Shown: positions 27,385-36,449 of the stretch, in pieces
How positions within the stretch are numbered: position 1 is the first letter of the stretch
Layout of the letters: each line of letters starts with the position of its first letter
NCBI RefSeq assembly: GCF_003346715.1
Contig: NZ_QQPQ01000020.1
Span: 43,319-107,318 of the forward strand
Length of the DNA stretch: 64,000 nucleotides
Source of the DNA: Oceanispirochaeta sp. M1
Lineage (GTDB): Bacteria; Spirochaetota; Spirochaetia; DSM-2461
Direction of reading: 5' to 3'
The notes under the pieces: model-generated
The model's database searches: none
Told to the model about the DNA's origin: nothing
The model's input: the letters and a program-made list of their open reading frames with translations, nothing else
Program-made: the position numbers and the translations under genes

Positions 27385-30336
27385 TTGAAAAGAATATATC
27401 TGGTAATACTTGCAGCCCTACTTATATGCACAAACCTGCATGCCCAATCCGCTTCGCAGCTCTTTCAGGAGGGTAGAGACTCCTTCTCGGACAAGCTATT
27501 CTCAAGATCTATCGAGAGCTTTAAAGAATTTATTCAGCAGTATCCTTCGGATCCACGTGTTGATCAGGCGGATTACATGATAGGTGTCTCTCTCTTTTAT
27601 CAGAGAAAATTTACTAATACCATCAGTCATTTTCAGCGTTATGAAGAGAATTATCCGGGTTCTGCCTATAATAGAAGAATCCATTACTGGAAGGGACTCT
27701 CCTATTATGGACAGCAGAATTACCGCTCGGCAATCGGAGAACTTAATAAACAGTCCCAAATAATAGAAGAGATCTATTTCAGACAGAAAAGTCTCCAGCT
27801 GCTGGGATATTCATATGAGAAAACAGATCAGTTTGAAAAGGCCGGTGAGTCCTATAAAGAGCTTTTTGAATCTGATCCGGGTAAAGAACTCTCTGCACTG
27901 GCCCTTGAACGGCAGGGTTATATTCAGCTGAAACTTAAAAACTATGAAGATGCTCTCGATTTTTTTGACACTGTCACCGTTGAATACAGCGGAGTAGCTC
28001 AGGTCCAGAAGGAAATCCCCTTTTATCAGGGTGAGTGTTACTACCAGCTGGAAGATTATGATAACAGTTTGAAGAAATTTGAGACCTTTCTTACTCTCTA
28101 CAGCAATTCTGTAAACCGTGAGAAGGCTGTATTCCGCATGGGAACTCTATATGCAGGTCTGAATAATCAGGATTCAGCCAAAGAGTATATGAGTCTCCTC
28201 ACCGACGAATATCCCGACAGTGCCTATATCATGGATGCTCATATTATTCTGGCAGAGAGCTATATGTCTGACGGAAACATGAAGGAAGCCAGAAAATCAC
28301 TGTCAAAACTACTTGAAAATGAGAAGGATCCTGTAGAGATACAGAAACTTCAGTTCAATATGGCCCGTACTTACGAAGATGATGCCGATGAATCCCTTAA
28401 ATGGTATATCCTGGCATCAAGAGGACTTGATCCGGATATCTCCAGCGAGAGTCTCTACCGTTCAGCGGTTCTGTATGACAGCAGAGGAGAAGCAGCCAGA
28501 GCTGTTCTTCTCTTTGAAAGACTCTTTAATCAGTATAAATCCAGCCCCTATCGTGAAGAGGTGGGTGACTGGATTGTTCTCTACTACGAAGATAACGAAC
28601 AGGATCTGGCGCTTAAAAACCATCTGGATAGAATGCTCAATGAGTATGAAAATAGTGAAAAAAGAACTCTCTATCTCTATATGAGAGGAAATATTTCCTA
28701 CAGAGACGGTAAACATAACGAAGCTCTCCGCTATTACCAGAATATTATCAACGTGGAGCGGGATGATATTCTTATACTCAATGAAACTCGTTATCGTATC
28801 GCTTATATCTATACAGTTCGAAAAGAATTTTACAGAGCGGCGGATTACTTCAAGGAGGTCCTGACATCACAGTCAAGGGATGAACTGTATTACAGATCCC
28901 TCCTGTCACTGGGTATCTGTTATCTGAATGTAAAAGATAACGATCAGGCCGAACCTCGTTTTAAAGAACTTGCAGAAGCAGATCCTCCCACCCTGTGGAC
29001 GGGTGATGCCTTTTTTTATCTTGGTAAAATCCAGATGGACAGGGGACATTATAAAGAAGCCACATCCTATTATAAACTGGCCGCAGAAAACAGTGAGGAC
29101 ACAGAGCGCAAGGTTCAATCCCTTTATCAATTGGGATGGAGTCTTATGAGAACAGCTTCTTTTAAAGAGGCATCAGACGCTTTTGACAAACTATACAGCA
29201 TAGCCCCTGAGCACTCCCTGGCCGGTGACAGCCTGTACCGCTCCGGAACTGCTCTGAGTTATCTGGAACTCTGGACAGAGTCTCTGGAGCGCTTCACAAA
29301 GGCTCTGGAGCTGATAGAGTACTTCACTCTTCGTGAAGAACTGTTGTATCAGACAGCATGGTCCCATTTCATGCTGATGAACTTTGATGATGCCCTCTCG
29401 TATCTAAAACAGCTTGAAAAAGAATTCCCCACCAGTCCTCTACCTGCAGATGGATTATTTCGTGCAGCTGAGGCTCTGACAGAAAAAGGTGAAACTGAAG
29501 CTGCAGTTGATGCCTATATCTCTCTATATAATGAGTTCACTTCGAGCCCGCTTTCAGAAACAGCGCTTTACAGAGCCCTGTCCCTTTCTATGGACAACAG
29601 TGAAAAACTGGCTTTAATGAAAGAATTTCTATCTCTCTATTCCGGTAATGACAGAGCATTTCAAACTGCATTACAGGCTGCATCCATTCTTCAAGAGGGT
29701 AATCTGAAAGAGAATGAGAAGACCCTAAGCTCAGAAATCCTTTCACTGGATCTTGACGGCAGAGAAAGGGCCGTAATTCTTCTGGGGCAGTACTATCCTC
29801 TGCTTAAAGAAAAAGAGACCCTGCAGAAACTGAATAAACTCTCTGCTCTTGAGAATCTGACAAACAGTGAACAGGAGAAGATAAATCTATACAAGGGGAT
29901 ATGGAATTACTGGGCTGGAAACAGCCTTGAAGCTGCTTCAGCATTTGATTCTATTATGAGTGCTGATATTTCCGTATACAGCGCAGAAGCTCAGTATTAT
30001 ACAGCAAAGATGCTGGGGGATCTGAAGGAGTGGAAGAAGGCAGGTGATGCATTCCTCCGTATCCGCTATCGTTATCCTGATCAGCAGGCATGGGTCGAAC
30101 GGGCTGTTTATGATGCAGCTCTGGCCTATAAAAAAGCGGGAGATCTGGCAAGCTACAACAGAACTGCCGCAATGCTTAAAGAGACATTCCCTGATTCTGA
30201 ACTCAATGTAAAACTTTCAGAAGAGGCCGCATCAGCTATTGAGGAAAGTCCCGAAGAAGGTGGCATGAATGGGATTGATGAACTTGAAACCCTCTCTCCT
30301 TCGGTAGACATACTACCCCTTATGGAAGAAGAGTAG
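27385..30336 (+). CDS. Exported TPR-repeat protein, 983 aa
   Basis: Starts at TTG with AGGAG eight bases upstream. Signal peptide about residues 1-21. The rest is a long array of tetratricopeptide repeats (many units of about 34-38 residues, for example A-x-x-FE-x-FL-x-x-YP), the first resembling the YbgF/BamD type. No catalytic motif. Such proteins are usually periplasmic scaffolds or outer-membrane assembly partners. It follows clpC by 13 bases and probably shares its transcript. No visible terminator separates it from the convergent kinase gene. Confidence 0.75.
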   Translation: MKRIYLVILAALLICTNLHAQSASQLFQEGRDSFSDKLFSRSIESFKEFIQQYPSDPRVDQADYMIGVSLFYQRKFTNTISHFQRYEENYPGSAYNRRIHYWKGLSYYGQQNYRSAIGELNKQSQIIEEIYFRQKSLQLLGYSYEKTDQFEKAGESYKELFESDPGKELSALALERQGYIQLKLKNYEDALDFFDTVTVEYSGVAQVQKEIPFYQGECYYQLEDYDNSLKKFETFLTLYSNSVNREKAVFRMGTLYAGLNNQDSAKEYMSLLTDEYPDSAYIMDAHIILAESYMSDGNMKEARKSLSKLLENEKDPVEIQKLQFNMARTYEDDADESLKWYILASRGLDPDISSESLYRSAVLYDSRGEAARAVLLFERLFNQYKSSPYREEVGDWIVLYYEDNEQDLALKNHLDRMLNEYENSEKRTLYLYMRGNISYRDGKHNEALRYYQNIINVERDDILILNETRYRIAYIYTVRKEFYRAADYFKEVLTSQSRDELYYRSLLSLGICYLNVKDNDQAEPRFKELAEADPPTLWTGDAFFYLGKIQMDRGHYKEATSYYKLAAENSEDTERKVQSLYQLGWSLMRTASFKEASDAFDKLYSIAPEHSLAGDSLYRSGTALSYLELWTESLERFTKALELIEYFTLREELLYQTAWSHFMLMNFDDALSYLKQLEKEFPTSPLPADGLFRAAEALTEKGETEAAVDAYISLYNEFTSSPLSETALYRALSLSMDNSEKLALMKEFLSLYSGNDRAFQTALQAASILQEGNLKENEKTLSSEILSLDLDGRERAVILLGQYYPLLKEKETLQKLNKLSALENLTNSEQEKINLYKGIWNYWAGNSLEAASAFDSIMSADISVYSAEAQYYTAKMLGDLKEWKKAGDAFLRIRYRYPDQQAWVERAVYDAALAYKKAGDLASYNRTAAMLKETFPDSELNVKLSEEAASAIEESPEEGGMNGIDELETLSPSVDILPLMEEE

Positions 30337-30358
30337 CTTCAGTTTTATAAGAAAAAAA

Positions 30359-32017
30359 TCAATACTTGAAACTGCTGTCGCCTATGAATTCCCGGAGAAT
30401 TGAATCTGTTGGAACCATATTCGATGGCAGAGGTGAAAAATTATTAATAAAGTTAAGCAGTCTCTGTGCCTCTGCATAAACCTCTCTATCGGGGCTTATA
30501 CTTTTCAAAAGAGGTTCTGCGTACATTCTTAAAACTGCCAGTTCATAGTCCAGAGCGGAATTAAAAGCTGCATCAGCCCTGTCCTGGTTCGGGAAGATAT
30601 TCTTCTCTTCTCCCCGCCTGACAGAGGGCCATATTGAAATTGTTTTTTCTGCATCATAGTTGCGGAACTGATGGTCTCTTACCATCCTTCTGATCAGTCT
30701 GTTATCCGTAGTTGCAATTCTAGTATGATCATCCAGATTTAACTGTGTGAGAGCCGAAATATAGACCTTAAATATGGCAGAGGGATCAATTGAAGGGGTG
30801 AGATCCCTGTTCAATCCATGGATTCCCTCCATGACCAGAATACTTCTATCATCCATTTTCAGGATTCGTCCCTGCTCCTGACGACCACCTTTCTTAAAAT
30901 CAAATACTGGGAATTCAGTCTCTTCACCTTTAAAAAGCTGCAGCAGATTTTTATTGAGCAGCGGCACATCAAGTGCACCCAGGGCTTCCAGATCGGGTTT
31001 TCCGAACTCATCCTCGGGCACCTGATCTGGAGGAAGATAATAGTCATCCAGGGAGACCATCACAGGATTAAATCCTACAACCTGAAGCTGAATACATAAT
31101 TTTTTTGTGAATGTTGTTTTACCCGATGATGAAGGACCGGCAATAAGGATGACCTTAACATCTCCCTTCCGCTCAAGAATGCTGTCAGCAATTTTAGCAA
31201 TCTTTTTATTATGCAGTGATTCACAGACCCTGATAAAATGCTCGCTCTGTTTTTTATCAGCAACCATGCTGTTCATCTTGCCCACAGTGTCGGCATTCAG
31301 AATTTTACCCCAGGCCTTGTACTCGCTGTAGATTGAAAAAAGAAGAGGTTCATCTTTGAATGGACTCAGTTTATCCGGCGTTTTTGACGGTGGATATCTT
31401 AAAAGAAATCCGTCGGAATAGGGCATTATATCAAAAAATTTCAGAAACCCTGTTGAGGGCAGAAGTATTTCATGCCTCAATGCCATGTATTTATCAGAGC
31501 GGTTTATTCTTACTTTAGATGAATTGGAAGACTTAAGAAGAAGAACTGTATCGTTCTGATTCATCTGTTCAAAATAATTTCGTGCCTCCTTCCAGGAGCG
31601 GAGATCAGGAATGATGGGATGATCTTCATTGATAATAGCCTTCATCCTCTTTTTAATCAGATCAAGATCCTCTTCTGAGAAACAGCGATTACCAAGAAGG
31701 TGATAGTAGTAACTGTGTCCAAGAGAATGACTGAGAAAAAGCCTGTGTGAAGGAAAAAGTTCCCGTGCGGCCATCTCAAGCACAAAGCATAGAGTTCTGC
31801 GGTAGAGGCGTATCCCTACGGTTGTATCAAGGTAGACAGGCTTTACAGCCCCATTTACTTCAATACATGAGTTGAGGGAGTATAGTTCATTGTTGAAATA
31901 GGCTGCTACCAGAGGATAACTTTCTTCACCCTCCTGGTTTTTAAAAACCTGGGCCAGAGTTTCATCAGATTTTAAAAAATGAGTTGTATCATCATATATT
32001 ACTTTGAATTCTTTCAT
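30359..32017 (-). CDS. Uridine kinase-family nucleoside kinase with TGS-like N-terminus
   Basis: 552 aa, the long type with an N-terminal TGS/ThrRS-like half (residues 1-215) fused to a phosphoribulokinase/uridine-kinase domain. Walker A GPSSSGKTT is near residue 300, with VSLDDYY and Q-x-x-E/ GIHGLN motifs following. Related fused kinases act on nucleosides; exact substrate is not predictable. ATG at 32017 has AGGTAGG upstream. A decayed in-frame copy of its N-terminal half lies at 32530-32685, evidence of a past tandem duplication. Confidence 0.8.
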   Translation of the reverse strand: MKEFKVIYDDTTHFLKSDETLAQVFKNQEGEESYPLVAAYFNNELYSLNSCIEVNGAVKPVYLDTTVGIRLYRRTLCFVLEMAARELFPSHRLFLSHSLGHSYYYHLLGNRCFSEEDLDLIKKRMKAIINEDHPIIPDLRSWKEARNYFEQMNQNDTVLLLKSSNSSKVRINRSDKYMALRHEILLPSTGFLKFFDIMPYSDGFLLRYPPSKTPDKLSPFKDEPLLFSIYSEYKAWGKILNADTVGKMNSMVADKKQSEHFIRVCESLHNKKIAKIADSILERKGDVKVILIAGPSSSGKTTFTKKLCIQLQVVGFNPVMVSLDDYYLPPDQVPEDEFGKPDLEALGALDVPLLNKNLLQLFKGEETEFPVFDFKKGGRQEQGRILKMDDRSILVMEGIHGLNRDLTPSIDPSAIFKVYISALTQLNLDDHTRIATTDNRLIRRMVRDHQFRNYDAEKTISIWPSVRRGEEKNIFPNQDRADAAFNSALDYELAVLRMYAEPLLKSISPDREVYAEAQRLLNFINNFSPLPSNMVPTDSILREFIGDSSFKY

Positions 32018-32071
32018 CGATTATCTACCTACCTGATATCTAGTTTAGTATACCTTTGGAAAGGCGAAAAG

Positions 32072-32102
32072 AAAAAAAAGAGACAAGCTGAGCCTGTCTC
32101 TT
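32072..32102 (-). terminator. Terminator after tRNA-Asn
   Basis: On the minus strand an 11-bp stem (AAGAGACAGGC with GCTTGTCTCTT) and a three-base loop are followed by eight T. Strong intrinsic terminator 8 bases past the tRNA end. Confidence 0.88.
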
Positions 32103-32109
32103 AAAATTA

Positions 32110-32182
32110 CTCCCCCGAACAGACTCGAACTGCTGACATGATGGTTAACAGCCATCCGCTCTACCAACTGAGCTACAGGGGA
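32110..32182 (-). tRNA. tRNA-Asn (GTT)
   Basis: 73-nt cloverleaf on the minus strand: acceptor TCCCCTG pairs with CGGGGGA (one T-G pair), D arm with AGCTCAGTTGGTAGAGC, anticodon loop CTGTTAA (GTT), T arm GTTCGAGTC, discriminator G. The CCA end is not encoded. Confidence 0.95.
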
Positions 32183-32198
32183 ATATTTCAATGAAAAA

Positions 32199-32227
32199 AA
32201 TATACACAGGAGGCAGAAAACTGTCAA
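32199..32227 (-). promoter_or_regulatory. tRNA-Asn promoter with -35 in a stop codon
   Basis: Minus strand TTGACA (complement of 32222-32227), 17 bp, TATATT (complement of 32199-32204). The -35 TTGACA contains the TGA that ends the radical-SAM relic. The same overlap (TTGATA) occurs at the intact radical-SAM gene at 40759. Confidence 0.8.
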
Positions 32228-32331
32228 CCGAAACTGTGAATAGAGTCTAAAAAACAACCATAGAGACAAGCGCATTCAGGACAGTACATATTTTTCAACT
32301 ATCCTGAATTTCCTACATGCACATGATAAAC
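32224..32331 (-). pseudogene. Relic of the 3' end of the radical-SAM gene
   Basis: Minus-strand translation reads VGNSG, stop, LKNMYCPEC then ACLYGCFLDSIHSFG, stop. It matches the C-terminus of the gene at 40759-41748 (TGNTGQIENTYCPECG ... CIIYGCFSDTIHRLG) except for an in-frame TAG and loss of the residues between the two zinc-ribbon CxxC pairs. The distance from tRNA 5' end to its stop (42 bp) equals that of the intact copy. Confidence 0.85.
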
Positions 32332-32529
32332 AGATTTACGAGCGTCCTTCTACAGTCTGCTTAGAGTTAAATGCGGGATCCCGGGAATATTCTATTCATT
32401 TTGCAGGGAATAAGCTGTCTGATGAAATGCTCTCTCCGTTTTATTATCATAAATCTTCCGATATACTTGCTTAAAATGAAAAACATGTGAGGTTCCTATC
32501 CTTGAAGGGACTGATCCTATAGGACACGT
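32332..32529. other. Decayed spacer between two gene relics
   Basis: No gene, RNA or strong hairpin was recognised here. A plus-strand open stretch runs to TAA at 32474 and overlaps the antisense of the relic, so it is probably fortuitous. It presumably holds the worn duplication junction. Confidence 0.5.
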
Positions 32530-32685
32530 TTAGGCAGAAAGTCTGAGAAGGAATCCGTCACTGTTTATCATTTTCTGTTTCAATATCCGTATGTCATCCT
32601 CGGAAAAGCAGAGGATTCTGCGGTACAGACGAATACCTATCGTGAAGTCCATGAATACCGGCTTAACATGTCCTTTTACACTAAA
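32530..32685 (-). pseudogene. Relic of the kinase gene N-terminal half
   Basis: A 51-codon minus-strand frame ending in TAA. It aligns with the kinase at 30359-32017 in three blocks: VKGHVKPVFMDFTIGIRLY plus RRILCF matches residues 54-78; SEDDIRILKQKM-IN matches 114-130; SDGFLLR matches 201-207. Residues 79-113 and 131-200 are missing and the frame is kept. The first junction falls at a repeated Cys-Phe (77-78 and 112-113). No start codon or ribosome-binding site is apparent. Confidence 0.85.
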
Positions 32686-32846
32686 CCAAAAGAAGGTGAA
32701 AAGAAAAAAAACAGAATTTACTGAAGATGTGTCATTTCTACTGTCTTGAGTCAGTTTTTGAGAATTCCTGAAAACCGATTATGTTCAAGCATTACATTTA
32801 CAACATTATTATCCTTAGTGTCACCAAGATGAATACAAATTCACCA
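32686..32846. other. Left boundary zone of the BlaI/M56 island
   Basis: A+T-rich, no recognisable gene. The minus-strand frame of the kinase relic stays open into it but without similarity to the kinase. The island's left edge should lie in this interval; no target-site repeat matching 40627-40650 is visible. Confidence 0.4.
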
Positions 32847-32875
32847 TTGACATACGAAAGATTTCGTAATAGTCT
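32847..32875 (+). promoter_or_regulatory. blaI promoter with embedded palindromic operator
   Basis: TTGACA at 32847-32852, 17-bp spacer, TAGTCT at 32870-32875. The spacer holds a perfect palindrome, TACGAAA-GA-TTTCGTA (32853-32868). BlaI/MecI-family repressors bind short dyads placed like this, so autorepression is likely. GAGGT then precedes the ATG. Confidence 0.7.
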
Positions 32876-32890
32876 CATTTTGAGGTAATC

Positions 32891-33274
32891 ATGAAGAGAT
32901 TGACAGAGCTGGAATCAAAAATATTAAAAATAATCTGGAAACTGGGCTCCCGGGCAACAGTCAACCAGATACTGGAATCCTGGGAAGAAGATAAAACCCC
33001 CCAATACACAACCATCCTCAAAACACTTCAGATAATGGAGCAGAAGAAACTCATCGATCATGAGAAAAATGGTAGATCCTACACATATTTCCCACTCGTT
33101 TCGAAAAATGAGCTCTCTATTAATCAGATTAAAAATCTTGTCTCCATTTTTTTCGGGAATAATAAAGTCGCCATGGCAACAACCCTCATCAACTATGAAA
33201 AATTGAATAAAGAGGAAATCAATGAATTAAAAGCACTCATTGATAAAAAAGAACAGGAATTGAAGGATGAGTGA
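32891..33274 (+). CDS. blaI: BlaI/MecI-family transcriptional repressor
   Basis: 127 aa. Winged-helix N-terminus (LTELESKILKIIW ... TPQYTTILKTLQIMEQKKLI) and helical dimerisation C-terminus, as in BlaI/MecI/CopY. In the known systems a membrane M56 protease causes BlaI to be cleaved and operon genes are derepressed. The next gene is just such a protease, overlapping by 8 bp, and a dyad sits in the promoter. No beta-lactamase gene is present, so the regulated output is the transport-like operon itself. Confidence 0.88.
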   Translation: MKRLTELESKILKIIWKLGSRATVNQILESWEEDKTPQYTTILKTLQIMEQKKLIDHEKNGRSYTYFPLVSKNELSINQIKNLVSIFFGNNKVAMATTLINYEKLNKEEINELKALIDKKEQELKDE

Positions 33275-36200
33275 TTTTGTCAGGTCAATGCTGATTACAT
33301 CACTGAAGACTCAGATTCTTTTTAGCCCATTAATAATTTTCTATCTGATTTGCTTTATCAAAAAACTATCCCCATCTTTCAGATGGATTGTTCATAGAGG
33401 GGCAACAGTAATGTTTTTGGGATTGCCAGTCCTGTTTATCCTGATGCACTTTTCATTGAGTTTTGTCACAGATCGTCTGGAGATCGCTCCTGAGATAGAC
33501 ATCAATAGAGAATGGACTCCCGAATTTCAGGAGAGTCCTGAACAAAATGAGTCTACTTCTGCCCCTATCGAGAATTTTACTGCTGATGTAATTGATAATG
33601 AAGTCGAACAGAATGGAATAGAACCAATAATAAAATACAGTATTCCGAAACAGATAGAGCCAAAGAGAAGGATCTATCCGTATGGTATTAAACTATTAAA
33701 CCTGCTCCCATTTATCCCCTGTTTTCTTATCCTTCTGCTTTTCATAACAGTTCTAATACAGAGTGTGGAAGAAAGAAAAATAATTAAAACCAGCAGCAGA
33801 AGGGTATACAGAAATTATCCGGTCTATTATTCAAAAAAAGTTCATTCTCCATTCTCAACGGGATTTTTCTCCAAAAAAATATTTGTTCCCTACAGTTATT
33901 TAAATAAAAAAAAGACCATGTCTATTTTAATCCATGAACTGGCTCATATTGAAGGGAATCATAATCTATGGACACTTTTGGAAAGCCTTGTTATCTGCCT
34001 GAACTGGTACAATCCTCTGTGGTATCTATACAAAAATTGTGGTGAATTATTAAAAGAATTACTGGCAGATCAGAGTGTTACCAATAAAAAAGATGTCATT
34101 GAATACAGTAGATTAATAATTGAAGAACTTGAATCTTTGAAAAATCATAATCATCAATACCTAGCAACGGGCTTTATTAAAAAACGAATAATAAAAGAAA
34201 GGATTAGCAACATGATGAACCCCATTACTCAAAAAGCGACTAAAGCTATAAAAATAGCCGGTCTGGCAGCGATTTTTATTCCTCTTGTTTTAACAGTATT
34301 GATCGGCTGTTCAGAAGCAAAGGAAATCATTGATCCAAATGATTTTTCCTATGTAAAAATATCTGAATTGAGTGTTATAAATGAAAGCTTCAATCTGGTT
34401 CTCGGTGAAAATGGTGAAAATAAAGATTCTTTTAATGACAGTATCATTTATTCAACACCTGAGGACGAGATCGTACTGGCTCTAAGAGATGATAAAAGTA
34501 TACGTTTTAGCTATTACAATCAGTCAGGTGAAATTAGTAATCAGATATCCATAGAGGCAAATCGGGATGATATTTTCTCCTTTGCAGTAGATCATCTCGG
34601 GGATCTTTTTGTTTTTATCTATGACTCTGAAAGGAACTCTGGACGCTTGATAAAGTACCTTGATGATGATTCCATCGAGGAAATAATGAGTCTTAAGGAT
34701 GTTCAAATCTGGCCCGGAATTAAAATAGAAGTTGATGGTAGTGGGACTCTGTATGTCAAAAATGAAGATATGCTGGAAGTTTACAAAAATGGTAAAAGGG
34801 TGATGAAAATTGGAGAGGTACCCATTCGTTCCATGACGATATCCCCCGATGGAGCATTATATTATATCTCCTGGGACAATCTGAAACAGATTAATATCAT
34901 GAATAGTGAGACCAGTGAAATTAGGCAGTTTGAGACAGCTTATGAAAACTCTGTAATAAGCTTCCATGACGATAGATTGCTGATAATGGATACCAAGGGG
35001 ATTAAGGAGTATGATGATTCCAGCTTTAAAGGCTACATAGCAAACAGTGAAGACTATCCGGAGCTGATGACACTGTTCAGTACTGATTTCATCAAGATTG
35101 ATAATTCAATTTATATAACGTCATGGAATTCCAATTCCGGGGAGCTCTTTTTACATCAGTTGAAAATTACAGATAAAGAAAGAGACGCAGATAACAGACC
35201 GTCAATGACGATTCGGATGCCGCCCTATCTTCACTCTTCTATGGAATATGCAGCAAAAAAATATAATCAGACGTCAGCAAACGTTAAAATTGTCGTCTCC
35301 CAATATGAGAACAACAATGAAAACTGGGAAGCATATACTCAGAAATTAAGCACCGAAATACTGGCAGGAAATGGACCGGACATTATCTATCTCTCATATC
35401 TGCCCTATAAAGAGTATATGGCAAAAGGAGTTCTGGAAAATTTGAATCCCTATCTTGAGGATGATTCCTTTAATAGAGACGATTATCTGCCGGCCCTGAC
35501 AGCGGCTGAAACTGACAGGGGGCTTTATGGACTCGCAACAGATATATGGGATGATGATATAACCTTCTCCGTTAAAGAATCAGTTATGAAAAAATATGGT
35601 TATTCCGGTTCCTATATTGATATACCATGGGAAGAACTGCTTGAAATAGCAAAAAAAGAGAGAAGAACGGACAGTAACGGGATGGAAATCTACCCCTTCG
35701 GTATCCCAGAATTTGATGAGCACAGTATGTTCTTTTTAGGAAAGATTCTAATCATGAACAATTACTTTCTGAACAGAGAGAGCGAAGAATTCGATGAATA
35801 TGGTTTCAAAAGCTATCTGGAGATAATAGATACAATTAAAAATGGAGATATTGTAAAATCGGGTATCTCCGGAGCGGTTGGAATGTATAACTCTATGGAA
35901 GAAGGGTCCACAGTCTTCCTCAGTAATCGAATACAGGAATTCTGGACTGATCTTATTCATAAAAAGCATATTTTTAATGATGAACCGGTTATGATCGTAC
36001 ACCCGATTTTAGCTAACAATGATCTACACTTCAGAACCACTCTGCTCGGGATCAACAGCCATTCGGAATACAAGGATGAAGCCTGGGACTTCCTGAAAAC
36101 CGTATTTACAAAAGAATATCAGGAGAAGATGTTTATTCATTCAACGCCTGTACATAAGGAACTTCTTAAAGAGAGAACCATCGCATCATTAAAAAACTCG

Positions 36201-36449
36201 GAACAATTCCATTGCAGTTTTTCTGATGACTCCGGAACAATGAGATACGATGGTCTGGCAAAATATACAGAAGAGGATATAAATAATTATTACAGAATAA
36301 ATGAAAAGTTCAGACATATTCCGTATCGGATCAGAGCCCTGGATAAAATAGTTTTCGAACAGCTAGATCCATTTCTGGAAGGGACAATTTCTAGAGATGA
36401 GACTGCCTCCATGGTCAAAGAACGGGTAAACACCTATATAAACGAATGA
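33267..36449 (+). CDS. M56 protease (BlaR1-type) fused to a sugar-binding-protein domain
   Basis: 1060 aa, two to three times a BlaR1 core. Spans near residues 13-33, 46-66 and 143-165. The M56 zinc protease has HELAH at 223-227 and the third ligand region E264-LLAD268. A fourth hydrophobic segment (about 328-347) ends in the lipobox LIGC with Cys348, preceded by basic residues, so it looks like an internal lipoprotein signal. Residues about 355-640 are beta-rich and propeller-like. Residues about 645-1060 match family-1 extracellular solute-binding proteins (TQKLSTEILAGNGPDIIYLS, LYGLATDIWDD). Inference: ligand binding outside controls proteolysis of BlaI inside. Signal peptidase II cleavage at Cys348 could split it into sensor protease and lipoprotein. 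Confidence 0.8.
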   Translation: MSDFVRSMLITSLKTQILFSPLIIFYLICFIKKLSPSFRWIVHRGATVMFLGLPVLFILMHFSLSFVTDRLEIAPEIDINREWTPEFQESPEQNESTSAPIENFTADVIDNEVEQNGIEPIIKYSIPKQIEPKRRIYPYGIKLLNLLPFIPCFLILLLFITVLIQSVEERKIIKTSSRRVYRNYPVYYSKKVHSPFSTGFFSKKIFVPYSYLNKKKTMSILIHELAHIEGNHNLWTLLESLVICLNWYNPLWYLYKNCGELLKELLADQSVTNKKDVIEYSRLIIEELESLKNHNHQYLATGFIKKRIIKERISNMMNPITQKATKAIKIAGLAAIFIPLVLTVLIGCSEAKEIIDPNDFSYVKISELSVINESFNLVLGENGENKDSFNDSIIYSTPEDEIVLALRDDKSIRFSYYNQSGEISNQISIEANRDDIFSFAVDHLGDLFVFIYDSERNSGRLIKYLDDDSIEEIMSLKDVQIWPGIKIEVDGSGTLYVKNEDMLEVYKNGKRVMKIGEVPIRSMTISPDGALYYISWDNLKQINIMNSETSEIRQFETAYENSVISFHDDRLLIMDTKGIKEYDDSSFKGYIANSEDYPELMTLFSTDFIKIDNSIYITSWNSNSGELFLHQLKITDKERDADNRPSMTIRMPPYLHSSMEYAAKKYNQTSANVKIVVSQYENNNENWEAYTQKLSTEILAGNGPDIIYLSYLPYKEYMAKGVLENLNPYLEDDSFNRDDYLPALTAAETDRGLYGLATDIWDDDITFSVKESVMKKYGYSGSYIDIPWEELLEIAKKERRTDSNGMEIYPFGIPEFDEHSMFFLGKILIMNNYFLNRESEEFDEYGFKSYLEIIDTIKNGDIVKSGISGAVGMYNSMEEGSTVFLSNRIQEFWTDLIHKKHIFNDEPVMIVHPILANNDLHFRTTLLGINSHSEYKDEAWDFLKTVFTKEYQEKMFIHSTPVHKELLKERTIASLKNSEQFHCSFSDDSGTMRYDGLAKYTEEDINNYYRINEKFRHIPYRIRALDKIVFEQLDPFLEGTISRDETASMVKERVNTYINE

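Noticed and set aside
32243..32474. Plus-strand open frame ending at 32474
   Set aside because: It is antisense to the radical-SAM relic, has no start codon with a ribosome-binding site and no recognised family.
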